Source of the DNA: Streptomyces sp. WAC 01529
GTDB lineage: Bacteria > Actinomycetota > Actinomycetes > Streptomycetales > Streptomycetaceae
Assembly (NCBI RefSeq): GCF_003945545.1
Contig: NZ_CP029617.1
Span: 5,937,001 to 6,001,000, forward strand
Direction of reading: 5' to 3'
DNA: 64,000 nucleotides
Part shown: piece after piece, positions 1-7,133 of the stretch
Position numbering within the stretch: position 1 is the stretch's first letter
How the letters are laid out: every line of letters begins with the position of its first letter
Notes under the pieces: generated by a model
What the model saw: the letters and a program-made list of their open reading frames with translations, nothing else
What the model was told of the DNA's origin: nothing
Databases searched by the model: none
Program-made: the position numbers and the translations under genes

Positions 1-18
1 CGCGATGCCCGTGGCGAT

Positions 19-228
19 CTAGCGGAGGAGGAGGAACGCCAGCATGAGCAGTCCGGCCTTGAGCCACCAGCTCGGCCCGCTCGAGGAGGCGAGCCAGTCC
101 CGGATCCGCTCGTACAGTGCCTTCGCGCGGGTCGCGAGGCGGCGGGCGAGGTGCACGGCCAGGCGCTGGGAGCCGAGGCAGACGCGTCCGGCGGCGCGCA
201 GCCGCTGGGTGGTGGTCGGGGCGCTCAT
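19..228 (-). CDS. small membrane protein, unknown function
   Basis: I do not recognise this 69-residue protein. It has a basic, Arg-rich N-terminal half and one hydrophobic segment at the extreme C-terminus (about residues 54-68, rich in Leu/Ala/Phe) ending in Arg, the shape of a tail-anchored or single-span membrane protein. The start codon overlaps the stop of the upstream gene by four bases (ATGA type), so the two are probably translated together. It lies in the decayed mobile island. Small membrane proteins of this sort are common in actinomycete plasmids and integrative elements, but nothing here assigns a role. Confidence 0.5.
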   Translation of the reverse strand: MSAPTTTQRLRAAGRVCLGSQRLAVHLARRLATRAKALYERIRDWLASSSGPSWWLKAGLLMLAFLLLR

Positions 229-548
229 GCCAGTGTGTTGCCGTCAGCGGTCTTCGCGACCTCGAAGATCTGCGCCCCGAGGTCGTTGGCGCCGCCGACC
301 ACGACCTGCGCGACGATCGCAGCCGTGCCGGTGGAGATGCAGAGCATGACCCCGATGAACACGCCCTTCTTCCACTTGCCCTTGGGTAGCTTGGGGGCCT
401 GCGTGCGTACGAGCCACAGGCCGATGGCGAGGGCAGAGTTCGCTGCCACGCAGCAGATTGGGCAGATGGCGGTGGTGGCGAGGTTCTCGAAGGTGGGGGG
501 CTCAGCAGAGGGGCTGGGCTGTGGGGTGAGCTGATCGGTACGCTCCAT
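225..548 (-). CDS. two-span membrane protein, unknown function
   Basis: A 107-residue protein with a Pro/Ser-rich N-terminus and two likely membrane segments (about residues 25-47, with a CPICC cysteine cluster, and about 62-86), separated by a short basic loop (KLPKGKWKKG). The cysteine cluster at the edge of the first span could bind metal or be acylated; this is inference. It is the first gene of a two-gene minus-strand unit and overlaps the next gene by four bases. The roughly 180 bp upstream also serve the divergent DNA-binding gene at 725. I do not recognise the family. Confidence 0.5.
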   Translation of the reverse strand: MERTDQLTPQPSPSAEPPTFENLATTAICPICCVAANSALAIGLWLVRTQAPKLPKGKWKKGVFIGVMLCISTGTAAIVAQVVVGGANDLGAQIFEVAKTADGNTLA

Positions 549-652
549 GGCAGGCCTGATCTTTCGTCGCAGTCAGAGAGGGTCCCCCCTCGATTCGGCG
601 CTCCAACGCCACATGGATCGAGGGGTTTTCCCGTTACCGAGTACGACGCTAG

Positions 653-682
653 AAACTTCCTTGTCATGTGGCAAGGAAGTTT
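653..682. promoter_or_regulatory. perfect 11-bp inverted repeat (operator or hairpin)
   Basis: AAACTTCCTTG at 653-663 and its exact reverse complement CAAGGAAGTTT at 672-682 flank the 8-base centre TCATGTGG. The dyad lies directly upstream of the gene starting at 725 and abuts a GGAGG at 683-687. It could be a repressor site, possibly autoregulatory, or an mRNA hairpin affecting translation. It is AT-richer than its surroundings, as promoter/operator sites in this genome usually are. Confidence 0.6.
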
Positions 683-724
683 GGAGGATGGTGCCCCATG
701 GCTGACGAAGAAGGAGGGCCAGAC

Positions 725-955
725 ATGGTGTCGTTCCGTGAGTTGGCCAGACGGCTCATCAGCGATGGCGTCGTGGAGCGGATTACGCACCAGCGGATCT
801 CGCAGCTCGCGCGGGAGGATGCGGACTTTCCCCCCGTCGTGCCGGTTGGCCCGTCGAGCGTGGTCGATTACCGGAAGGCGCGCCCGTACTTCGCAAACAG
901 GAAGTCGAAGCAGGGCCAGCGCACGGACCTGAAGAAGGCAGACCCGGAGGCGTAG
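725..955 (+). CDS. excisionase-like small DNA-binding protein
   Basis: A 76-residue protein opening with a probable winged-helix/MerR-like HTH (motifs FRELARRLISDGVV and RISQLARED), followed by a wing-like stretch (FPPVVPVG) and a basic tail. The layout resembles excisionase or Cro-like regulators of actinomycete integrative elements. I chose ATG 725 because AAGGAGG at 711-717 lies seven bases upstream; ATG 698, preceded by GGAGG at 683-687, is an alternative start adding nine residues. A perfect dyad just upstream suggests autoregulation. The stop is two bases before the next GTG start, so the DUF6221 gene is probably co-transcribed. Confidence 0.5.
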   Translation: MVSFRELARRLISDGVVERITHQRISQLAREDADFPPVVPVGPSSVVDYRKARPYFANRKSKQGQRTDLKKADPEA

Positions 956-957
956 CG

Positions 958-1407
958 GTGGATGATCTCGTGCAGTGGCTCGGCGAGCAGCTTGACGACG
1001 ACGAGGGGATCGCGCGAGCGGCCACGCCCGGGCCGTGGCGTGTGCGTGATGACGGCGTGGTGGGCGACGAGGGCAAGCACTGGCCAGTCGCGTATACCGA
1101 CTCCCACCGGGCCCGTGAAGACTGCCTTCACGTAGCCGAGCATGATCCGGCGCGGGTGCTGCGCGAGATCGACGCCAAGCGCCAGGCGCTCGCCCTCTAC
1201 ACGGCCACGGTGGAGGACCGAGAGGCACTCCGCGCGCGCATGCGGCAGGTCATCAACTCGGATCCCGACGAGTTCGGCAAGCTGCGTCAGCGGGAGAGTG
1301 AACTGATCAACGCTGAGGCGCGGCTCCGGCCCGTGGTGCGCCTGCTCGCGCTGCCCTACGCGGCTCGGCCCGGATTCCGTCCCGAATGGGCTGGTGGACC
1401 GCGATGA
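958..1407 (+). CDS. DUF6221 family protein
   Basis: A 149-residue protein starting at GTG 958, two bases after the previous stop. It shows the hallmarks I associate with DUF6221, an actinomycete family often found in phages and integrative elements: an acidic N-terminus (VQWLGEQLDDDE), an ATPGPW segment near residue 22, a central HVAEHDPARVLREIDAKR motif, and a C-terminal helical region. The function of the family is unknown. It probably forms a short operon with the excisionase-like gene and fits the mobile-element origin of this part of the window. Confidence 0.65.
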   Translation: MDDLVQWLGEQLDDDEGIARAATPGPWRVRDDGVVGDEGKHWPVAYTDSHRAREDCLHVAEHDPARVLREIDAKRQALALYTATVEDREALRARMRQVINSDPDEFGKLRQRESELINAEARLRPVVRLLALPYAARPGFRPEWAGGPR

Positions 1408-1468
1408 TGAGAAGCCCCGGCGACGCGGCAACCGTCCCGGGGCGTGGCCGACTGCGAAGGAGTCGAAC

Positions 1469-1888
1469 ATGACAGAGGCTGCCCGTCGGGAAGAGTGGCG
1501 CCCCATCCCCGGGCGTGAGGGCGTTTACGAGGCGTCGAGTGAGGGGCGCGTGCGACCGCTCGATCGCATCTATGTCCGGTCTGACGGCCCACGGCAAGGC
1601 CTCGGGGGCGCGTCCTCTCGCCCGCTCTCATGGGTAAGGGCTACCCGTCCGTGATGTTGCCGCGCGGAATTCGCAAGCCAATTCATGTCCTCGTATGTGC
1701 GGCGTTCGGCTGAGAGCAACTTCAATGCGCGACTGACGTGGGGGGTGGTCGAGGAGATCCGGGCTTGCTGGGACCGGGGCGGCGTGACTCAGGCCGCACT
1801 GGCTGAGGAGTACGGACTGGGGAAGTCGCAGGTGCACAACATTGTGCGACGCAAGCAGCGGCACTCTCGCGAGGAGTGGCGGCCGTAG
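1469..1888 (+). pseudogene. decayed NUMOD4/HNH homing endonuclease
   Basis: GAAGGAG at 1456-1462 precedes ATG 1469. The first frame encodes a NUMOD4 DNA-binding motif (EEWRPIPGREGVYEASSEGRVR, given here only to mark it at about residues 9-30) and stops at 1654. The family's next block, GKGYPSVMLPRG then IHVLVCAAFG, continues in another frame from about 1630 to 1711. The first frame then resumes at 1712 with NFNARLT and a C-terminal helix-turn-helix (TQAALAEEYGLGKSQVHNIV) to 1888. The roughly 45-residue HNH nuclease core normally found between the last two blocks is absent. The gene has therefore suffered a frameshift and an internal deletion, and cannot make an active nuclease. Confidence 0.7.
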
Positions 1889-1953
1889 TCGTGTCGCGCT
1901 CGGACGAGGAGGTGCCGACGAGCGAGTGGACCGAAGGGCCGCACGCGCGTGGC

Positions 1954-2508
1954 CTACTCGTTTGCGAGGCAGTGCCTGACGTTAAGCGTCTCCAAGTCAT
2001 TGTTGACCTGGGCTACCAGTTCAGCGCGCCGGGCGTGGGCGTCCTTGACGAATTGACTGTCCCCTGTGATGACCTCGTTTCGTAACTCCTCAGCCAGCGA
2101 GTGATCCTCATCGCTAATGTCGTTCATGCCTTCGAGAAGCCGGTGGATGTCTTTCTCGCGCGAGTTCGGTGTTTCAATCTTGCCCATCTCGCTGGTGAGC
2201 TTCCGTTCGCTACTGGACAGGGCGTCCCAGGCCGTCGCTGCCGCCTGGTAGTCGCTGGACTGGTATCCGCCGTCGGCCAGCGTGTCGAGGGACGTGTTTG
2301 CGTCTCTGTTTTCGCGAACGATGTCACCGTGCATGGCGTCGCATGCCGCATTGGCCTCCTTCGCCCACTCCTTGATGGTGAACTCGTCTTTGCCGACGAT
2401 CGCGAAAATGAGCCCGGCAATGCCTGCCAGTCCCGCGAGAGCGGCGATCCACCAGCCGACATGCTTTCTGACCTGACCACCCCGACCATCCTCTTGATCT
2501 TCGCCCAT
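1954..2508 (-). CDS. single-pass membrane protein with extracytoplasmic helical domain
   Basis: A 184-residue protein with a short charged N-terminus, one membrane span (about residues 18-39: WWIAALAGLAGIAGLIFAIV), then a predicted alpha-helical, charged domain that probably faces outward. Two cysteines (one in ANAACDAMHG, one near the C-terminus in RHCLANE) could form a disulfide. I do not recognise a family. Its base composition is less extreme than that of the core genes, consistent with acquired DNA. It is transcribed divergently from the DUF6233 remnant, 23 bp away. Confidence 0.5.
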   Translation of the reverse strand: MGEDQEDGRGGQVRKHVGWWIAALAGLAGIAGLIFAIVGKDEFTIKEWAKEANAACDAMHGDIVRENRDANTSLDTLADGGYQSSDYQAAATAWDALSSSERKLTSEMGKIETPNSREKDIHRLLEGMNDISDEDHSLAEELRNEVITGDSQFVKDAHARRAELVAQVNNDLETLNVRHCLANE

Positions 2509-2531
2509 GGATCACAGATTCCCCGGCTGGC

Positions 2532-3014
2532 ATGAGGAAGTTGCGCGGCGAGAGAAATGCACTCGCGTGGCGCCGCCTGCGCGCCTGCGGGGTCGACCTC
2601 GTACGGCTGGCGCTGGCTCGCGAGGGGGCAGAGCCCGGCGTGATCGCCGCAGCTCAGAGACGTAGACTCGAACGTGTGAACGATCACGTCCCGCTGACCC
2701 ACCTCGACCTGCTGCGCTTCCTGGAACGCGTCCAGCTCGGCGACCTGGAGCGCACTCGCCGCTGGATTGCGGACGCAGAGCGGCGCCATGCCGAGCAGGC
2801 CGAGGGCGCGCGCCGTCGCCCGCCGACCCCGGACTGGCTGCTTGAACAGGGAATCAGCGGACGCAGCCCGGTCTACCTCCACGTCGGGGTGTGCTGGAGC
2901 GCCAGGAAACGCTTGCGCCCCATCACATAGGACGAGGCGTGCCGCGCGCTCGCTGATGGCGTCGACCCGTGTCCGCACTGTCGACCGGACGCGGCCCTCG
3001 GCGTACTGGAGTAG
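2532..3014 (+). pseudogene. DUF6233 family gene interrupted by an in-frame TAG
   Basis: The reading frame from ATG 2532 encodes an N-terminal helical region, then the DUF6233 signature: PDWLLEQG, then VYLHVGVCW and KRLRPIT. It meets TAG at 2928-2930. The same frame continues without further interruption as DEACRALADGVDPCPHCRPD and ALGVLE to a TAG at 3012-3014, which is exactly how the family ends, with its CPHC zinc-knuckle-like motif. A single base change in the codon at 2928 explains the break. Either the gene is freshly inactivated or the codon is read through. GTG 2676 is an alternative start closer to the usual family length. Confidence 0.6.
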
Positions 3015-3105
3015 CCCAGCGCACGCCTCCCTGCCCAGCACGGGCACCCCGTGGCGGCCGGGCCTGGATGAGTCCGTACGGTCCGCCCACCGGCCGACAC
3101 CGCCG

Positions 3106-3357
3106 CTGACCACGGACTCCGACGGTGCCTTGCGCGCCGAGGCAGCCTTCGTCGAGGCCTTGGTTCGCGGTGACGGAGCCCGGTGCTGCGTTAGCGGCGG
3201 CCGGCCCGTCGTCTACAGCGACGTCCGTGATCGGCCGTTCCGCGCCGGGTGCGCGAACTGTGACTGCGGACAGGATCAGTGCATCCGGACACCTCCGGGC
3301 GTGTTCGGGACAGCAGGTCCGGATGCGTCTGCCTGCCCGTCCTTGGAACCGCAGTGA
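3106..3357 (+). pseudogene. possible small zinc-ribbon protein remnant
   Basis: From CTG 3106 an open frame with high third-position G/C reads TTDSDGALRAEAAFVEALV, then a cysteine-rich part (GARCCVSGGRPVVYSDV and AGCANCDCGQDQC) and ends at 3357. The paired cysteines resemble a zinc ribbon. There is no ATG or GTG at a sensible place and no clear ribosome-binding site; CTG at 3106 may be a mutated ATG. It follows the broken DUF6233 gene and is probably another decaying element gene. I do not recognise the family with confidence. Confidence 0.3.
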
Positions 3358-3647
3358 CGGTGGTGTGCGAGTAGAGCGTGCAGCGGCGCCTGTTTTCGGC
3401 CCAATCAACGGGTAGGGGCTGATAAGCGGCAACCGCTTGTAGGGAAGGTGTGGCATGCAGTTACACTCACATCCGCCGCACGATTCGACCACTTGTGCGA
3501 TGAGGGGGAGTTGAGGGGTGGAGTGTGCCCTCATGTCATTTTGTCGCGCAGTGACGGCGTGCGCGTAAAGGAAGGGAATTCCCGCCCGGGAGGCCTGCAA
3601 GCAATGGCCGGGAGTCCCCGTGAGCGAACACGACATCTGGAGGATGC

Positions 3648-4085
3648 ATGTCCATCTTCAGCATACGCACGCGTCGGTGGGCCACTGCTATCGCGGCGGC
3701 GGGTGCAGCGTCTGTGATATCCGTAGCCCCTGCGAATGCCGCAGGGACCACGGTCGTGGCCTACACCTCGGACGGCGGGTCACCGGGCGGCAAGGCGATC
3801 TTCCATGGCAACGCCAGCCCGGAGTGGGCAGAGGTGTGCGACAACCAGGAAGATGGGATGCGCGTTTGGGCCCACGTATATTGGCAGGCCAACGGCGACT
3901 GGAACAACGGCTTCACTCTGACGGACGCCGACGGCAGCAGCGACCCGATCTCGTGTGACGGCAGGCCGGAACACCGCGAGAAGGCGCAGATTCCGGAAGG
4001 TGCTCACGTCGTAGTGGACGTGTGCCTCCGGAACGGCGCCAGCGGCCCGAAGAAGCACTGCGGCTCCGTCATCGGTAAGGCATGA
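3648..4085 (+). CDS. small secreted protein, unknown function
   Basis: A 145-residue protein with a clear Sec signal peptide: basic start (RTRRW), a hydrophobic core and a likely cleavage after ANA near residue 31. The mature part is about 114 residues, rich in Gly, Asp, Asn and Trp, with four cysteines (near VCDN, ISCDG, DVCLR and KHCGS) able to form two disulfides. It looks like a compact beta-rich exported protein. GGAGG at 3639-3643 precedes ATG 3648, though the spacing of four bases is short. A perfect 12-bp terminator hairpin follows at 4099. No family recognised. The 290 bp upstream contain a short hairpin near 3424 (AAGCGG/CCGCTT) and no gene that I can support. Confidence 0.6.
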   Translation: MSIFSIRTRRWATAIAAAGAASVISVAPANAAGTTVVAYTSDGGSPGGKAIFHGNASPEWAEVCDNQEDGMRVWAHVYWQANGDWNNGFTLTDADGSSDPISCDGRPEHREKAQIPEGAHVVVDVCLRNGASGPKKHCGSVIGKA

Positions 4086-4098
4086 CCTGAACAACCCG

Positions 4099-4129
4099 TG
4101 CTGGAGGGGGCCAAGTACCCCCTCCAGCA
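4099..4129 (+). terminator. hairpin terminator after the secreted protein gene
   Basis: TGCTGGAGGGGG (4099-4110) pairs perfectly with CCCCCTCCAGCA (4118-4129) around a seven-base loop, 13 bp after the stop codon. No U-run follows, as is common for Streptomyces terminators. Confidence 0.75.
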
Positions 4130-4151
4130 GCATGAGTGCCGGAAACCTCCC

Positions 4152-4372
4152 GTGCGTGAGTACCTGCTCGTAGGGTGCATTTCGGCAGCCATTACCTTCC
4201 TGCTCACCGGCCCCGTTCGTCACCTTGCGGTAACGACTGGATTGGTCCTTGGTGTGCGGTCCCGGGATGTGCATCGCTCGCCGACGCCGAGGATGGAAGG
4301 TGTTGCCATCTTTGGAGGGCTTCTTGCCGGATTCCTCTCACGTGGCACTTGCCTGCCTTCGAAGGGTAGCCC
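4152..4372 (+). pseudogene. N-terminal fragment of a WecA/MraY-like phosphosugar transferase
   Basis: From GTG 4152 the frame encodes VREYLLVGCISAAITFLLTG, then PVRHLAV and RSRDVHRSPTPRMEGVAIFGG. This is the start of the actinobacterial decaprenyl/undecaprenyl-phosphate GlcNAc-1-phosphate transferase family (glycosyltransferase family 4), including the conserved DVHR.PTPR.GG motif of the first cytoplasmic loop. Full-length members have about 11 membrane spans and over 350 residues; only about 70 remain here. A frameshift near 4335 is likely, because a second frame continues with LTWHLPAFEG and stops at about 4372. No later part of the gene is seen. This is a dead fragment next to an integrase remnant. 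Confidence 0.6.
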
Positions 4373-4429
4373 GGTATCCAGAATGTCCACGCCAGCCATT
4401 CTTCGCAGTCATGACGACGCTGATAATGA

Positions 4430-4927
4430 ATGCGACCAGAGGACAAGGGCGTTCCCGCGCTGGCGCCGCCGAAGTACGGCAGTGTTAGAAGCTTGGTAAT
4501 CCCGCCCTTTCTCGCGTCCCTGCATGAGAAGTTGCTGGCGTCTCACGACTCAGAGTGGGCGCTTCCGGCGATGGACGGCGGCCCTCTGCTGACGACTGAC
4601 TTCAACACGTACTACTGGAGGCCAGTTCGTGATGGGTCCGAGGAGCGTACGGGCGGCTACGAGCGGCCAGAACTGCCGGCGGTTGACGCGTTCCAGAAGA
4701 GGCGGATCCACCTGGTGAGGCACGCTCACGGCCCGCACCTTGAAGAGGACGGGGTGCCGGACATTGCGATCGAGGAGAGGCTCGGGCACGTGGTGCAGGG
4801 CGTGCGTGGGGTGTACCGGAAGGTGACGCCCAAGATGGAGCGCCAGATCGTGAGCGTGTTGCAGGCGCGGTTCGAGGCGGATGCAACAGCGCGTCGAGGT
4901 GCGGGCGGGGCCGGTGCTCGGGGCTAA
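4430..4927 (+). pseudogene. tyrosine integrase, C-terminal half only
   Basis: The 165-residue frame carries the C-terminal catalytic half of a Streptomyces-type tyrosine recombinase. SVRSLVIPPFL marks the beta-hairpin after the first catalytic Arg, IHLVRHAH the HxxR box, IEERLGH the second His, and GVYRKVTPKM the Tyr nucleophile region. The N-terminal SAM-like arm, the core-binding domain and the first catalytic Arg are missing; intact relatives have about 400-500 residues. Recognisable integrase sequence starts near 4470. It marks the right end of a degraded integrated element. Tandem CTCCCA words just downstream (4928-4942) resemble sequence I associate with the 3' flank of such integrases. 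Confidence 0.75.
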
Positions 4928-5061
4928 CTCCCATTTTCTCCCATCGTAGATGGAGGAATGGCTATCGATGCAGGTCAGCGGGATATCTAACTTGCCCCTT
5001 GCGATATCCACTGCATCACCCAGCAGCAGCCGAGGAGCACAGGTCACTGACCTGACCGGGC

Positions 5062-5086
5062 ACAGGCCCGCACTCGGCAGGCCTGT
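5062..5086. terminator. hairpin between the island and the 5101-5571 gene
   Basis: ACAGGCC (5062-5068) pairs with GGCCTGT (5080-5086). It sits just beyond the 3' end of the minus-strand gene and could end its transcription. Confidence 0.5.
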
Positions 5087-5100
5087 TGTTTCCGGGGGGC

Positions 5101-5571
5101 CTACTGGGTGCGGACGGCGTCGCGGAGCGCGGTGTGAGCGTCCCGGCTCCGCTCCCGCCCCGCGTCGAGAGCGTCCTCGACCTCGTCACTGAACCGTCCG
5201 TCGCGAACGTCGCCGAGGGTGATGTCGCCCAGGTCGATGGCCGACCATGCGGTCTCGACCGCGATGGTGGTCAGCTCGGGGTCGGTCGTGGTGAGCGCGA
5301 GCCGGTCGAAGGCCTGCGTGACCGCCGAGCGGGCCCGGTACAGGTCGGCCCGCGCCTCTCTGCTCTGCGGCTCGCCATCCCGCAGGTCGGCGATCTGGAG
5401 CCAGAACCGCTCTCGGTACGCGAGGGCGGCGGCGAGCAGCTGCGCGGTCGCGTCCAGAACCCGCTGACGGTGTTCGGCGGCGCGTGCGCGGCGATCCGTC
5501 CAGTGCGCGGTGAGGCTGGCCAGGCCGGCACCGGCGAGCGTGCCCAGTACGGCGATCAGGGTGGACCACAT
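5101..5571 (-). CDS. membrane-anchored helical protein, unknown function
   Basis: A 156-residue protein with an N-terminal membrane anchor (MWSTLIAVLGTLAGAGLASL) followed by a basic stretch (HWTDRRARAAEHRQR) and a long helical domain rich in Ala, Arg and Asp. This architecture, a membrane segment plus a helical cytoplasmic region containing a YRERFW-like motif, recurs in Streptomyces genomes; I recall similar proteins annotated only as plasmid-related hypotheticals. The gene at 15666-16208 has the same plan (membrane helix, RRxQAARWEER stretch, helical domain) and may be a distant relative. No enzymatic motif is seen. Confidence 0.6.
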   Translation of the reverse strand: MWSTLIAVLGTLAGAGLASLTAHWTDRRARAAEHRQRVLDATAQLLAAALAYRERFWLQIADLRDGEPQSREARADLYRARSAVTQAFDRLALTTTDPELTTIAVETAWSAIDLGDITLGDVRDGRFSDEVEDALDAGRERSRDAHTALRDAVRTQ

Positions 5572-5712
5572 GGGGATCTCTCCGGTTCGGTGGCGCCGTG
5601 AGGGAACCTCACGATTCCCTCACGGGTCTAGCGCTTCTACCTGCACGTATGTTGTGATCATGACGACCGCGGCCCTCGATAGTGGGCCGCTTCTTTCTGT
5701 AGGGGGGACATT

Positions 5713-6405
5713 ATGAGGAACCGCGCGACAAGAGTCATCGCGGTCACCGCTGGCCTGGTGATCATGGGGGGTTCTGCGACGGCGTACGCGGACGACAGCC
5801 GGATAGCCGCTCCCGTGGTTGCCGATGGTGCGGCTGTGGAGCCCGGGACGGTGACAGACGCGCCTGCCTCGCGTGCGGAGGTGGCGCCAGGAGTGGACGC
5901 CGACGGTGCGCTGGACGAGGACATGGCGATTCCGGGCGAGACCGACGGGCCCGATCTGGGCGACCCCATCGGTCCGACGAGCCAGGACTGCCCGACCGGC
6001 CGCTTCGTGCACATCACGAAGAATCTCAAGAACACCATGTCCGTCAAGTACTCGACGTATGCGCAGAATGACACCGGGCGTTCCATGGACTACAAGTTCA
6101 CGTCCAAGCGGTCTGGTACGACGACTCTCGGCGCCTCCCTCACTTTGAGTTCCGAGCTCAAGGTTCTGTGGCTGGGCAAGGTAAAGGCCGATGTGCAGAC
6201 TTCAGCCACAAAAAGCTGGACCTCTGAGCTGGGTGTTGAAATCGGAGGAAAGGTGAAGCCGCACTCGACGATCAAGGGTGAGTACGGCATCAAGAAGGAA
6301 AAGGTTTACGGCTACAGCGGGACGCGCTACACCAACTGTTCCGTCGGCCACAAGCAGTACGTGACCTTCTGGGCCCCGTACCGCGAAGGATGGACCGTTC
6401 ACTAA
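5713..6405 (+). CDS. secreted beta-rich protein, unknown function
   Basis: A 230-residue exported protein with a signal peptide likely cut after AYA (about residue 27), an acidic Ala/Pro-rich linker (about 28-85), then a C-terminal domain of alternating polar and hydrophobic strands rich in Ser, Thr and Lys (FTSKRSGTTTLGASLTLSS, then KADVQTSATKSWTSELGVEI). Two cysteines (DCPTGR and TNCSVG) bracket this domain and may pair. The long Ser/Thr-rich amphipathic strands recall the stem region of aerolysin/ETX-like beta-pore proteins, but I cannot show homology. A terminator follows, then a lipoprotein gene on the same strand. Confidence 0.65.
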   Translation: MRNRATRVIAVTAGLVIMGGSATAYADDSRIAAPVVADGAAVEPGTVTDAPASRAEVAPGVDADGALDEDMAIPGETDGPDLGDPIGPTSQDCPTGRFVHITKNLKNTMSVKYSTYAQNDTGRSMDYKFTSKRSGTTTLGASLTLSSELKVLWLGKVKADVQTSATKSWTSELGVEIGGKVKPHSTIKGEYGIKKEKVYGYSGTRYTNCSVGHKQYVTFWAPYREGWTVH

Positions 6406-6415
6406 ATTCCATCCA

Positions 6416-6448
6416 CGCCCGTTCGGTGCAGTTGCCGCCGGACGGGCG
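6416..6448 (+). terminator. hairpin terminator
   Basis: CGCCCGTTCGG (6416-6426) pairs with CCGGACGGGCG (6438-6448), with one G-U pair, 10 bp after the stop at 6405. Confidence 0.65.
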
Positions 6449-6468
6449 CACCCCTCCAGGAGACCTCC

Positions 6469-6936
6469 ATGGGCCGTAAAGTGGCCGCCTCTCTTGCCCT
6501 GCTTTCTTTGGCGCTCGTCGCTGCTTGCACGAACAGTGATGAGGGCTCGCGTCCCACCAGCAGCCCGCCGCGTCCGAGCCGTACGGGGGACACGTCTTCT
6601 GTGCCGAGTGGTGGCGACAAGGTGGAGAAGAGCTTGCGACTTCCCGCGCACCCCAAGTACCTCGTCCCGGTCCGCAACGGCGCAGGGAGTGAAGACCTGC
6701 CTGACTTCACACCGGCAAAAAAGGTGTACACAGTGCACGTAAAGTGCTCTGGCGTCAGCACCGTGCAGATTGTCAAGCGTGAGCGTCCGAAAGATAATCC
6801 GAGCTCCATAGATTGCAAGAGCCCGGTCACCGTCGGAAGGGTCTATATCGACCCGTCAAAGCAGAAGTTGGCCGTCCAGGCGGACGGCGGTGCTCGCTGG
6901 ACCCTGGCGATCGTTGATGGACAGCGTCCCTTCTGA
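6469..6936 (+). CDS. putative lipoprotein
   Basis: A 155-residue protein with a lipoprotein signal: hydrophobic core and a lipobox ending at Cys20 (ALVAAC). A Ser/Pro/Thr-rich spacer (about 21-50) leads into a small globular domain that looks beta-rich (YTVHVKCSGVSTVQIV and KLAVQADGGARWTLAIVDG), with two further cysteines. After signal peptidase II processing it should sit on the outer face of the cytoplasmic membrane. AGGAG near 6459 precedes ATG 6469. It follows the secreted beta-rich protein on the same strand, but a terminator lies between them. No family recognised. Confidence 0.65.
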   Translation: MGRKVAASLALLSLALVAACTNSDEGSRPTSSPPRPSRTGDTSSVPSGGDKVEKSLRLPAHPKYLVPVRNGAGSEDLPDFTPAKKVYTVHVKCSGVSTVQIVKRERPKDNPSSIDCKSPVTVGRVYIDPSKQKLAVQADGGARWTLAIVDGQRPF

Positions 6937-7133
6937 AGAGCGAGACCGGCTCTTGAGGGAGCATTCCTCTACATGCCGAGCAGTCGGGGGTCGGGGAGCC
7001 GGGTCTGCCCACTCCGTGCACCCCTTATGGGAGGATGGTGTCCTCGCAGGTCAGGGGGAGCGGGCAGGGCCCGGGTGGGTATGCGCCCCAGCGGCCCGGG
7101 CGGCAGCTGAAGGCGTGATCAGGGAGTGGGAAC

